Origin: Phycisphaerae bacterium
Lineage (GTDB): Bacteria; Planctomycetota; Phycisphaerae; Phycisphaerales; UBA1924
Direction of reading: 5' to 3'
DNA: 64,000 nt
NCBI GenBank assembly: GCA_030432905.1
Contig: JAUILU010000002.1
Location: forward strand, 572,084 to 636,083
The position numbers and the translations under genes are program-made. How positions within the stretch are numbered: position 1 is the first letter of the stretch; each line of letters begins with the position of its first letter. Positions 10,542-19,237 of this stretch are shown piece by piece. A model generated the notes under the pieces. That model saw only the letters and a program-made list of their open reading frames with translations. It did not search any database and was not told the DNA's origin.

Positions 10542-11300
10542 ATGCACAGGATCTTCTACCAGCACGACGGCCAAGCCCCTTCGCCGGGCGACAACGTCCA
10601 GATAGTCGGCGAAGAGGCCAAGCACGCGGTCCGCGTCAAAAGGCTCAGCGACGGCGCCCAGGTCGAGATCATCGACGGCTCCGGGCTTCTGGCCCAGGCC
10701 ACGCTCACGGGCACCGAGAAACTCGGCAAACGCGAGGGCTGGGCACTCAACGCCCGGATCGATTCGGTCTCCCGAGCCGACCCCATCCGCCCGCAGGTCA
10801 TCGTCAGAAGCGCCGTCCCGAGAGGACCAAAGCTCGAGGGCATGATCGAGGGGCTGAGCCAGATCGGGGCGAGCGGCTGGGGGCCGTTGATTACTGAGCG
10901 AGCCGTCGTCGATCCGCGCGAGGGCAAGATGCACCGCATGGAACGCGTCGTCGAGGAATCCGCCAAGCAGTGCGGCAGACCGTGGCTCATGGAGATCCAG
11001 CCCCGCGTGATGCTCCGAGATGTGCTCGAATCGGACATCCCTGTCGTAGTCGCGGACGCATCGGGCGAACGCTACGAACCGACCGGCGACGCGATGATCC
11101 TGCTCGCCGTCGGCCCGGAGGGCGGCTGGTCGGACAAAGAGCTCGCCAAACTCAGAAAGTCAGGCGCACGTATCTGCTCGTTCGGTTCCAATATCATGCG
11201 GATCGAAACCGCGGCGGTCTCGGCGTGTTCAATCATCCTCGACCACGAACAACGCGCCGCTCTGAGTGCAGGCACCAAAGGTCAGGAGGCCTCGATATGA
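10542..11300 (+). CDS. rsmE: 16S rRNA (uracil1498-N3)-methyltransferase
   Basis: RsmE methylates U1498 in the decoding region of 16S rRNA. The 252-residue protein has a PUA-like N-terminal domain (MHRIFYQ, EEAKHAVRVKRL) and a SPOUT methyltransferase C-terminal domain with the knot motifs AVGPEGGWSDKE and SNIMRIETAAV. The ATG at 10542 matches the usual MxRxF start; an upstream in-frame extension is unlikely. Its stop overlaps the start of the next gene (ATGA at 11297-11300), so the two are translationally coupled. Confidence 0.9.
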   Translation: MHRIFYQHDGQAPSPGDNVQIVGEEAKHAVRVKRLSDGAQVEIIDGSGLLAQATLTGTEKLGKREGWALNARIDSVSRADPIRPQVIVRSAVPRGPKLEGMIEGLSQIGASGWGPLITERAVVDPREGKMHRMERVVEESAKQCGRPWLMEIQPRVMLRDVLESDIPVVVADASGERYEPTGDAMILLAVGPEGGWSDKELAKLRKSGARICSFGSNIMRIETAAVSACSIILDHEQRAALSAGTKGQEASI

Positions 11301-12499
11301 AACGGATTCTCTCAGCGGTCCTCGCTGGCGTGCTCGCCGCGACCGCAGCAGCGCAGCTGGATCTCGACGAACGCGCGCAGGCCGTGTCCGATCGCGCGAT
11401 CGAGTTCCTGCGCTCGCAGCAGCACGAGTCGGGCGGCTGGAGCGTCCGCGACGAAGGCCCGAACTTCCCCGCGATCTCTGCGCTGGTCGTCACGGGCATG
11501 CTGCTCGATCCCGACATCGACGCGACCGACCCTGACGTCGGCGAAGCGCTTGGTTACATCCTCAGCTTCCGCCAGGAAGACGGGGGCATCTACGACCGAA
11601 TCCTCGCCAGCTACAACACCTCGATCTGTCTCTCCGCCATCGCGCTCGCGCGCGACGAGCTGCCCGAAGCCGAGGAAAGTGTCGAGCCAGCCGTTGCGTT
11701 TCTTCGCGAGTTGCAGTGGGGCGGCAGCGCCAGCCCGCCCGCCGCGCTGCAAGAAGAAGTCCAGCCAGTCGCACGCGAGCACCCGTTCTTCGGTGGCGTG
11801 GGTTACGGCAGCCACAGCCGGCCCGACAACTCGAACCTCACATTCTGGCTCCAGGCACTCGAAGACGCCGGCGTCCCGGGCGACGACCCCGCGGTTCAGC
11901 GAGCGCTCGTCTTCCTCGAACGCACTCAGATGTACGGCGATACAAACTCGATGCCCTACGCCGAGGGCTCGTCGCAGGGCGGGTTCATCTACTCAACAAG
12001 CCCATCATCGAACGAACACGAGCTCGGCATCGGCGAATCCAAAGCCGGCGCCATCGAAGAGTCCTTCTCCGACGGCTCGTCCGCCAGCAGGCTCCGTGCT
12101 TATGGCTCGATGACCTACGCCGGCTTCAAGAGTTACGCGTTCGCGAATCTTGAGAAGTCCGACATGCGCGTGCTCGCCGCCCGCAAATGGATCGCGCAGA
12201 ACTACTCGCTCGACGAGAACCCGGGCATGGGCACCGAGGGCTACTACTACTTCATCCTCGTCTTCGGCCGGGCCATGAACGCCTGGGGCGAGCGCTACAT
12301 CAGCGTTCAGCAAGAAGACATGATGCTCCGCCAGGACTGGGCCGAGGATCTCGTGAACAAGCTCGAAGAACTCCAGCAGGACGACGGCTCGTTTGAGATC
12401 GTTGACGACCGCTGGATGGAGGCCGACCCCGTGCTCGTGACGGCGTACAGCCTGATCGCGCTCCAGAACGCCCGCGAAGAACTACGATCACGCCACTAA
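11297..12499 (+). CDS. Secreted prenyltransferase/squalene-oxidase-repeat protein
   Basis: This is a 400-residue protein with a cleavable signal peptide (MKRILSAVLAGVLAATAAA). It consists of alpha/alpha-toroid repeats of the squalene-cyclase/prenyltransferase type: FLRSQQHESGGWS, ILSFRQEDGGIYD, SMTYAGFKSYAF and LEELQQDDGSFE. These QW-like repeats normally form a barrel. The catalytic DxDD of squalene-hopene cyclases is not visible, so cyclase activity is not implied. AGGAGG ends nine bases before the ATG. The gene starts inside the rsmE stop codon. Exported repeat proteins of this sort are common in planctomycetes and their function is unknown. Confidence 0.75.
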   Translation: MKRILSAVLAGVLAATAAAQLDLDERAQAVSDRAIEFLRSQQHESGGWSVRDEGPNFPAISALVVTGMLLDPDIDATDPDVGEALGYILSFRQEDGGIYDRILASYNTSICLSAIALARDELPEAEESVEPAVAFLRELQWGGSASPPAALQEEVQPVAREHPFFGGVGYGSHSRPDNSNLTFWLQALEDAGVPGDDPAVQRALVFLERTQMYGDTNSMPYAEGSSQGGFIYSTSPSSNEHELGIGESKAGAIEESFSDGSSASRLRAYGSMTYAGFKSYAFANLEKSDMRVLAARKWIAQNYSLDENPGMGTEGYYYFILVFGRAMNAWGERYISVQQEDMMLRQDWAEDLVNKLEELQQDDGSFEIVDDRWMEADPVLVTAYSLIALQNAREELRSRH

Positions 12500-12532
12500 C
12501 CCGACCAACCGCTCGAAAGTAGAGGAGTTCGC

Positions 12533-14077
12533 ATGAGCAGCCACCCGGATCACTACATCAAACTCGCAAACCACGCCAAGAAAGCATCGCATCTCCAGTC
12601 CGTCGCGTCGCTACTCGGCTGGGACCAGGAAACCTACATGCCCTCGGGCGGCGCCGACGCGCGGGCTGAGCAGGTCTCGCTCATGGCGGGGCTCCAGCAC
12701 GAGATGCTCACCGACCCGAAGCTCGGCGACCTGATCGGTGCGTGCACCGCGGACACGTCGCTCAGCCAGGGCGACACACGCGAAGCCGCCAACATCCGCG
12801 AGATGCGCCGCGACTACGACAAGCGAACCAAGATCCCCGGCGAACTCGTCTCCGCGCTCGCCGAGGCCACGAGCCGGGCGCAGCACGCGTGGAAAGAAGC
12901 CCGCGAGAACTCGGACTTTGCCAGCTTCAAGCCCATGCTCGACAAGGTGCTCGATCTCACCCGCGAAAAGGCAACGTGCCTGTCCGACGGCAAGGGCGAG
13001 TTGTACGACGCGCTCATCGACGACTACGAGCCCGGCGCCAAGGCGAGCGAGATCGAAGCGATCTTCACGCCGCTGAAGAAAGAAATCTCCGACCTCGTCC
13101 TCAACATCGCCGAGAACGGCAAGCCGCCAAACCGCGACGTGCTCAACCGGCCGATCACACCCGCGAAACAAGAAGCCTTCGGCAAGTTCGTCGCCGAGTC
13201 CTGCGGCTTCGACTTCTCCCGAGGCAGGCTCGACGTCACCACGCACCCGTTTTGCGAGGGCGTCGGCCCGGGCGACACACGCATGACCACGCGTTACCGC
13301 GAATCGAGCTGGACCGATTCGCTCTACGGCATCATGCACGAGATGGGCCACGGCCTCTACGAGCAAGGACTCCCGCTCGGTCCGTCGCACGGGCAATCAG
13401 GCGAGAGCCAGATCGGGCTGCCCTGCGGCGAAGCGGTCAGCCTCGGCATCCACGAAAGCCAGAGCAGGCTCTGGGAAAACGCCGTCGGCTGCAGCCTGCC
13501 GTTCTGGAAATGGGCACTCCCGCACGCGAAACAATTCTTCGGCGAGGTCATCGGTGACCAGACCCCCGAAACAATGGCGGCCTCAGTCACGACCGCCGAG
13601 CCCTCGCTCATCCGTGTCGAAGCCGACGAGGGCACGTACAACCTGCACATCATGATCCGCTTCGAGCTTGAGCGCGCGATCCTCTCGGGCGATCTCGACA
13701 CCGCCGACCTGCCCGCCGCGTGGAACGACGCATACAAGACCTACCTGGGTCTCGACGTTCCGAGCGACAAAGAGGGCGTGCTTCAGGACGTGCACTGGTC
13801 GTTCGGGCTCATCGGTTACTTCCCGACGTACACGCTGGGCAACCTCTACGCCGCCCAGTTCTGGGCGCAGGTCCGCAGCGAGAACCCCGAGCTCGACAAC
13901 CAGATAGCCTCGGGCGAATTCGCGCCGCTCTTGCAGTGGTTCCGCAAGAACGTCCACACGCACGGCCGGCGCTACTCGCCCGCGCAGCTCTGCGAGAAGG
14001 CAACCGGCAAACCGCTCAGCAACGAGCCGCTCGTGTCGTACCTCAAAGACAAGCTGTACCCGGTCTACGGCCTCTAA
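12533..14077 (+). CDS. Carboxypeptidase Taq (M32 metallocarboxypeptidase)
   Basis: This cytoplasmic metalloenzyme removes C-terminal residues from peptides. At 514 residues it has family length. It shows the M32 signature HEMGHGLYEQG (zinc ligands and catalytic Glu), the downstream HESQSRLWEN that supplies the glutamate ligand, and the family segment YRESSWTDSLYGIMHEMG. AGAGGAG lies six bases before the ATG. It follows the toroid-repeat gene by 33 bases and probably belongs to the same rightward transcript. Its stop overlaps the stop of the convergent aminotransferase by three bases. Confidence 0.92.
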   Translation: MSSHPDHYIKLANHAKKASHLQSVASLLGWDQETYMPSGGADARAEQVSLMAGLQHEMLTDPKLGDLIGACTADTSLSQGDTREAANIREMRRDYDKRTKIPGELVSALAEATSRAQHAWKEARENSDFASFKPMLDKVLDLTREKATCLSDGKGELYDALIDDYEPGAKASEIEAIFTPLKKEISDLVLNIAENGKPPNRDVLNRPITPAKQEAFGKFVAESCGFDFSRGRLDVTTHPFCEGVGPGDTRMTTRYRESSWTDSLYGIMHEMGHGLYEQGLPLGPSHGQSGESQIGLPCGEAVSLGIHESQSRLWENAVGCSLPFWKWALPHAKQFFGEVIGDQTPETMAASVTTAEPSLIRVEADEGTYNLHIMIRFELERAILSGDLDTADLPAAWNDAYKTYLGLDVPSDKEGVLQDVHWSFGLIGYFPTYTLGNLYAAQFWAQVRSENPELDNQIASGEFAPLLQWFRKNVHTHGRRYSPAQLCEKATGKPLSNEPLVSYLKDKLYPVYGL

Positions 14078-15366
14078 AGCGAGAGCTCGCGCTCAAGCTC
14101 GACCGTCAAAGCCTCGGCGAGGTACTCGTACTGTTCGAGCGTGTTGTAGACCTGCGCGCTGAGCCTGATGTAACGCTTGCCGTCGAACGGCTTGCCCAGG
14201 TACGAACTGGGAACCCAGACGGGTACCTGCACGCCGTGTCGCTCACCCAGCGCATCCTGCAGCGCGTTGGCGTAGATCGTCGGTCGGCTCGCGACCGCGT
14301 CCAGCTTGTCCGCCGGGACATCGGGCAAGGGCACCGTCGCCAGCGGCCCGATTACATCGTCCGCCGTGGGTGTGTGCGTGCCGAGCCTGCCAAGCAGCGC
14401 ATCACGCCCGCGCAGAACCAGGTCGTGGTTGTGCGCTGTGATCTCGGTCCAACTGCGACCCGCGGCGACAGGCACCAGCTCGACCGAGTCCGCGATCGCG
14501 AGCCGAGCCGTCGGGTCGTCCGTGCCGACGTAGTCGAATTCGAGGTTGAACTTGCTTCGGTCCTTGGTGCCCTCGGCCGCGTTGGCAAAGTTCGACAGCG
14601 CCAGCGGGCGGAAGCCGGTTTGGTGCTCGGCCCGCACATGCAAAAGCGCCGAGCCCTTCGGTGCGCAGAGCCACTTGTGGCAGTTGGACGTCGTAAAGTC
14701 CGCGCCGATGTCGTCGATGTCAAAGTCAACAGCGCCCGGCCCGTGCGCCGCGTCGAGCAGGGTCGCAACGCCGCGCTCGCGGAGCGCGTGGACAAGCCGC
14801 TTTGCGGGCATAACCAGACCGGTCGGGCTTGTGATGAGGCTAAACATGCAGAGCCGTGTCCGGTCGGTCACCTTGCTCATCACGATCTCGAACAGCTGAT
14901 CCGCGTACACAGGATCGGGCGCGTCGAGCCAGGGCAGGTCGGCGCACACAGCCGAAGCGCCCGTCCTCGCCGCGGCTCGTCTGATGATGTTCTGACACGC
15001 CGGGTACTCGTGCGAGTTGATCAGGATCTCGTCGCCCGGCCCGAGCGGCTTGCCTCCAGCCAAGCCGATGCCCGTAACCGCGTTGTCCATGATCGTCGCG
15101 ACGGCGTGGGTCGCGTTGGGCAGGAACACGTAGTCCTCGGGCCTGCCGCCAACAACCGTGCTGATCGCGCGTCGGCTCCGGTCGGTCAGGTCGAAAAGGT
15201 CGCTGCAATAGAACCGCACCGGCTCGCGCTCGATCCTGTCGCGCATGCTCTGCTGCGCACGGATCACACTCGTCGGGCAGGCGCCGAACGAGCCGTGGTT
15301 CAGAAAGACAAGGTCGGGGTCGAGCTGCCAGTTGCTGGCGACGGCTGCGGGCTTGGGTCGTGTCAT
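14074..15366 (-). CDS. Class V aminotransferase, isopenicillin-N-epimerase/cysteine-desulfurase-like
   Basis: This is a PLP-dependent fold-type I enzyme of about 430 residues. Visible motifs are the N-terminal FLNHGSFG, the cofactor-pocket Asp and His in LLDAAHGPGAVDFD, and the Schiff-base lysine in TTSNCHKWLCAPKG. These fit the isopenicillin-N-epimerase-like branch of class V, which includes many uncharacterised transaminases, lyases and epimerases. The substrate cannot be read from sequence. The start could be the ATG at 15366 or a GTG two codons earlier. No pathway partners flank it. Confidence 0.8.
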   Translation of the reverse strand: MTRPKPAAVASNWQLDPDLVFLNHGSFGACPTSVIRAQQSMRDRIEREPVRFYCSDLFDLTDRSRRAISTVVGGRPEDYVFLPNATHAVATIMDNAVTGIGLAGGKPLGPGDEILINSHEYPACQNIIRRAAARTGASAVCADLPWLDAPDPVYADQLFEIVMSKVTDRTRLCMFSLITSPTGLVMPAKRLVHALRERGVATLLDAAHGPGAVDFDIDDIGADFTTSNCHKWLCAPKGSALLHVRAEHQTGFRPLALSNFANAAEGTKDRSKFNLEFDYVGTDDPTARLAIADSVELVPVAAGRSWTEITAHNHDLVLRGRDALLGRLGTHTPTADDVIGPLATVPLPDVPADKLDAVASRPTIYANALQDALGERHGVQVPVWVPSSYLGKPFDGKRYIRLSAQVYNTLEQYEYLAEALTVELERELSL

Positions 15367-15422
15367 GGTCACACCAGATCGTACCGGCGAACCAACTCAG
15401 GCGAAGCAGCAAAGTGTCGGAG

Positions 15423-15752
15423 TTAGGCCAAGACGTCGAGCTTCGAGCCCGCGCCCAGCGTCGCCGCGGCGTTCTGGTCGGTCGGGTTCGTGTAGAACCG
15501 GATCGCGCTGCCTGCGCCGACAGGGTTGGCTAGAGCCGCAGGAACACCATCGACCGGTGTCGTCACGCGGGCGGCGACCAGTCGTTCCATGCTCTGGGCG
15601 GCTGCGGCCTTGGTCGTCAGGCTCGAGAACTCGACCGAGTCCTTGCGGTCGGCGATCTTCAGCCTCGCCGACGGATCGATCAGCTTCGGCTCGCGCACCG
15701 GCGTCTGCTGCTGCATGCCCTGCGTCTGTTGTGTGAAACTGATCCGGTCCAT
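15423..15752 (-). CDS. Small hypothetical protein
   Basis: This protein of about 109 residues starts MDRISFTQQTQ, has a Gln-rich segment (GMQQQTP), then a helical middle (SLTTKAAAAQSMERLVAARV) and a Gly/Ala/Asn-rich end. GAGG lies seven bases upstream of the chosen ATG; a longer frame to 15791 is open. The middle faintly recalls small anti-sigma or flagellar-associated proteins, but no confident family match can be made. It stands alone between the aminotransferase gene and a terminator, on the same strand as the EF-G-like gene upstream. Confidence 0.5.
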   Translation of the reverse strand: MDRISFTQQTQGMQQQTPVREPKLIDPSARLKIADRKDSVEFSSLTTKAAAAQSMERLVAARVTTPVDGVPAALANPVGAGSAIRFYTNPTDQNAAATLGAGSKLDVLA

Positions 15753-15867
15753 CTCGCCCTCGTCCTTGCCAAAGTGTACCCGGTTCGTCACCCCGAGAGC
15801 GAAACATATAAACGCCTACGTCCGGTTCGGATTATCTGCGGGCGCAACTTCTGCGTGCCCATGAGAA

Positions 15868-15895
15868 AGCCCCGCCGGAACGTCTCGGCGGGGCT
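15868..15895 (-). terminator. Intrinsic terminator of the EF-G-like gene
   Basis: A perfect 10-bp inverted repeat (AGCCCCGCCG at 15868-15877 and CGGCGGGGCT at 15886-15895) has an eight-base loop. On the minus strand the stem is followed by TTTCTC. It lies about 45 bases beyond the stop of the leftward EF-G-like gene, as expected for its transcription terminator. Confidence 0.7.
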
Positions 15896-15941
15896 GGTCG
15901 CAAAGCGTGAATACGTCCCGGCTTGTGCCGGGAGGTCTGTA

Positions 15942-18038
15942 TTAGTCGTCGTCACCGTGCCCGGCGAACTCGGCGACAACCGCGGCCTGGATGTTCGGCG
16001 GCGTCCGCTCAGAATGGCTGAAGTCCATCGTGTACGCGCCCGAACCCGCGGTGATGCTCTTGAGCTGCGTCGAGTAGTTCTGCAGCTCAGACAGCGGCGC
16101 TTGCGCCTTCACGATCACCGTGTCAGAGCTGACCATGTCCGTGTCCTCGACCCGGCCACGCTTGGTCGAAAGATCGCCCGCGATGTCGCCCATGTACGAG
16201 CTCGGGATCGTGACCTCGAGATGCACGAAGGGTTCGAGCAGGATGGGCTTGGCCTTCTGCACCGCGTCGATGAACGCGCGCTTGCCCGCCTTCATGAACG
16301 CGACCTCCTTCGAGTCCACCGCGTGGAACTTGCCGTCGTACACCTCGACCTTGATCCCCGTCATCGGGTAGCCGGCGACCGCGCCGTCGCGGAGCACCTC
16401 GCGGATGCCCTTCTCGATCGCGGGCAGGAACTGCTTCGGGATCGAGCCGCCGACCGTCGCGTTGACGAACTCGAACGCCGGCTCGTTGCTGCTCGGGTCG
16501 TCCGCTGCGAGCGGCTCGACACGCAGGTACACCTCGCCGAACTCGCCCGAACCACCGGACTGCTTCTTGTGCCGGTGATGCCCGTCGGCTTTGCCGCTGA
16601 TCGATTCCTTGAACGCGATCTTTGGCACGGACGTGTTGATCTCGACGCCGTACTGGTCTTTGAGCTTCTCCTCGACGACTCGTAGGTGCAGCTCGCCCAG
16701 CCCGCGCATCACGGTCTGGCCCGTCGCGGCGATCCTTTCCACAACAAGGCACGGGTCCTCTTCCATGAGTTTGTGCGTCGCGGGCGCGAACTTCGATTCG
16801 TCCTTGTGGTTCTTAAGCTCAACCGCGAGGCCGTACATCGGCTTGGGCAGAGGCAATTTCTTCAGGTGGACCTTGTCCGCGTCGTGATCGCCGTGCAGCA
16901 CTGAGCCGAAGTGCACATCGTCGATCTTGGCGACCGCCCCGATGTCGCCCGGCCCAAGCGTCTCGACTTCGATGTTCTCCTTGCCCTGACGCTTGTACAG
17001 GTGTGCAATCCGCACCGGCTTCTTGCTCGCGCCGATGTACACCTCGTCCTTGGCCCGGATCGTGCCCTGGTGAACGCGGAACACGCCGAGTTTGCCGATG
17101 TGCCGGTCGCTTGCGACCTTAAAGACATGCGCCAAGAGCGGCTTGTTCGCCTCTGGCTCGTAGTCGTAGTCGGTCTCGGTCCCGTCGTCGTCCTCGTTCA
17201 CGAACGGCCTCGGGTTGCCCTCGAGCGGGCTGGGGAGGTAGTCAACCATCACGTGCATCAGGTCCTCGATCCCCGCGCCCGTTTTGCCCGAGCAGAAACA
17301 GATCGGGACGAGATGGCCCTCACGCAAACACTGCTCGAACGCGGCGTGCAGCTTCTTCGGATCGAGCTCGCCGCCCTCGAAGTAGGTCTCGGTCAGCGAT
17401 TCGTCGACCTCGACGACCTGTTCTTGGATCTGCTGGTGCGCTTCTTCAACCGAGCTGAACACGGGCGCATCGCCCTCTGCGTGCTCGGCCTCGAACACGT
17501 TGATCACGCTCTTGCCGCCCGCGGTGGGCAGGTTGATCGGCAGGCACTCGGCGCCGAACGTCGATCGGATCTGCTCGACCAGCGCCGCTAGGTCGAGGTT
17601 GTCCTCGTCGATTTTGTTGATCACGATCGCGCGGGGCAGGTTCCGGTCGGTCGCGACTCGGAAAATCCGGCGTGTCACCGTCTCGATCCCTTTGCCCGCG
17701 TCGATCACGACCATCGCGGTCTCGACGCCGGGCAACGCCGCGATGGCGTGGCCAAGAAAGTCCGCAAGCCCGGGTGTGTCGAGCAGGTTGACCGTGACTG
17801 TGTTGTCGGACATGTGGCTCTTAGCGTCGAAGTGGACCATGACCTGACGCAGCGAGTGCTGGTGGTGGTGCTCTTCTTCGGACCAATCGCTGACCGTGTT
17901 CTTGTCCTCGATACTCCCCATGCGCGGGATCGCGCCTGCTGAAAATAACAACCGCTCGGTAAGGGTGGTCTTTCCGGATCCACCGTGTCCAACAAGAGCG
18001 ATGTTGCGGATTTCAGCAGGCGTACGTTCAGTGGCCAT
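15942..18038 (-). CDS. Elongation factor G-like translational GTPase (FusA2-type)
   Basis: This 698-residue protein has the domain order of EF-G: GTPase with G1 GHGGSGKTT, G3 DTPGLADF and G4 NKIDED, then domains II-V including a domain IV/V region (GEVYLRVEPL, VEVYDGKFHAVDSKEVAFMKAG). The G1 loop differs from canonical EF-G (AHIDAGKTT), which is typical of the EF-G-like paralogue group seen beside a true EF-G in several phyla. Their role in translocation or recycling is not settled. The ATG at 18038 has an excellent AAAGGAGGG ribosome site; the open frame upstream is non-coding. A terminator follows at 15868-15895. Confidence 0.88.
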   Translation of the reverse strand: MATERTPAEIRNIALVGHGGSGKTTLTERLLFSAGAIPRMGSIEDKNTVSDWSEEEHHHQHSLRQVMVHFDAKSHMSDNTVTVNLLDTPGLADFLGHAIAALPGVETAMVVIDAGKGIETVTRRIFRVATDRNLPRAIVINKIDEDNLDLAALVEQIRSTFGAECLPINLPTAGGKSVINVFEAEHAEGDAPVFSSVEEAHQQIQEQVVEVDESLTETYFEGGELDPKKLHAAFEQCLREGHLVPICFCSGKTGAGIEDLMHVMVDYLPSPLEGNPRPFVNEDDDGTETDYDYEPEANKPLLAHVFKVASDRHIGKLGVFRVHQGTIRAKDEVYIGASKKPVRIAHLYKRQGKENIEVETLGPGDIGAVAKIDDVHFGSVLHGDHDADKVHLKKLPLPKPMYGLAVELKNHKDESKFAPATHKLMEEDPCLVVERIAATGQTVMRGLGELHLRVVEEKLKDQYGVEINTSVPKIAFKESISGKADGHHRHKKQSGGSGEFGEVYLRVEPLAADDPSSNEPAFEFVNATVGGSIPKQFLPAIEKGIREVLRDGAVAGYPMTGIKVEVYDGKFHAVDSKEVAFMKAGKRAFIDAVQKAKPILLEPFVHLEVTIPSSYMGDIAGDLSTKRGRVEDTDMVSSDTVIVKAQAPLSELQNYSTQLKSITAGSGAYTMDFSHSERTPPNIQAAVVAEFAGHGDDD

Positions 18039-18358
18039 GGCAGCGGCCCTCCTTTCGAGGTCGCTCGCTGGCCTTCGTCCAAAGCGTCTGACGGGTTGGG
18101 CGACGGTGGAGGCCGCGGGCGGCCAACACGGGTATGTGTTGGTGCGCCAATCGCAACCAGGTCCGGCGTGTGATACGGGAGCCCACCAAAGCACCCCGCC
18201 GAGGCCCGCCCGAGAGGCGCACCTATATAAGAACCGATTCAGTATACTCGAAGATCGGACCTTGATAAGACAATCACATTCAAGAATCCTAGATTGTGCC
18301 GACCAAAGGCTTTATCCTCGCCCGTTCTCATTCGATACACACGTGATCTGGAACCACC

Positions 18359-19207
18359 ATGCCGAACGAGCAAAGCCCTATCGAGAACTCCGAGCACTAC
18401 GCCAAGCTCCCAAGCGAGGTGCAGGAACGCCTCGCGCCCGTTCGGCCCTACGACGACGTCGGCTTTGAAAAACTCAGAGATTCATATAACTTTGAACTCA
18501 CACGAGACCGACGGGTCGTCTTTACTCGCCTCATCCTGAACGAGTGCCTGCGCATCGAGAAAGAGACCGGCACATCGCCGAACGTCCTCGATGTCGGGTG
18601 CGGCAAGGGCATCGGGATCGAGATCAACTTCACCAAGGCCGTCGCCGGCTTCGCGAACGAGCTCTGGGGCATCGAGCCCGACGAGGGCATCGACGCCGCG
18701 CCTGGCGTGTTCACCAACTACCAGCACGCGCTCATGGAAACCGCCGAGCTGCCCGAAGCGCACTTCGACATCGTCTACTCCTACATGGTCATGGAGCACG
18801 TCGCCGACCCGGTGGCCTACTTCTCCGCCGTCGCGCGATGCCTCAAGCCGGGCGGCATCCACATGTTCATGACGCCCAACGGCAGGCACTACTTTGCCAT
18901 CTTCACCAAGACACTCAAATCGCTCAAGGTCGAAGAACGCGTCCTCCGCATCGTGCGCAAAGAAGAAGACGTCGAGGGCTACCACTACCCCGTCCAGTAC
19001 CAGTGCAACACGCCGAAGCAGATCAGCACCGCCGGCGTCAAATCCGGGTTCCCTAAGAATGAGATCGCGTTCATCGAAGAAGACGGTCCCCGCGTCTACA
19101 TGACCGGGCCGCTCCGCCCGCTGTTCCATCTGCTCAAGTTCAAGCGGCGCGTGTACAAGAAGCAGAGCCACCTGCTCACGCTCATCGCCCGCCAAGTCCG
19201 CGGCTAA
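18359..19207 (+). CDS. SAM-dependent methyltransferase (class I)
   Basis: This is a 282-residue soluble protein with the Rossmann methyltransferase motif I VLDVGCGKGIGIEI (about 79-92). An acidic motif II follows (WGIEPDEG), then YSYMVMEHVADP and the post-motif CLKPGGIHMFMTPNG. This is the Methyltransf_11/23 type used on small molecules, lipids or sugars. It stands between the divergent EF-G-like gene and gltX, about 30 bases upstream of the latter. The substrate is unknown. Confidence 0.8.
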   Translation: MPNEQSPIENSEHYAKLPSEVQERLAPVRPYDDVGFEKLRDSYNFELTRDRRVVFTRLILNECLRIEKETGTSPNVLDVGCGKGIGIEINFTKAVAGFANELWGIEPDEGIDAAPGVFTNYQHALMETAELPEAHFDIVYSYMVMEHVADPVAYFSAVARCLKPGGIHMFMTPNGRHYFAIFTKTLKSLKVEERVLRIVRKEEDVEGYHYPVQYQCNTPKQISTAGVKSGFPKNEIAFIEEDGPRVYMTGPLRPLFHLLKFKRRVYKKQSHLLTLIARQVRG

Positions 19208-19237
19208 ACAGCCTTCGCCGGGCGCTATCCTTGCCCG

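Noticed and set aside
18195..18358. TATACT-like element upstream of the EF-G-like gene as a promoter
   Set aside because: A fair -10 on the minus strand but the -35 is poor at any normal spacing; not listed as a feature.
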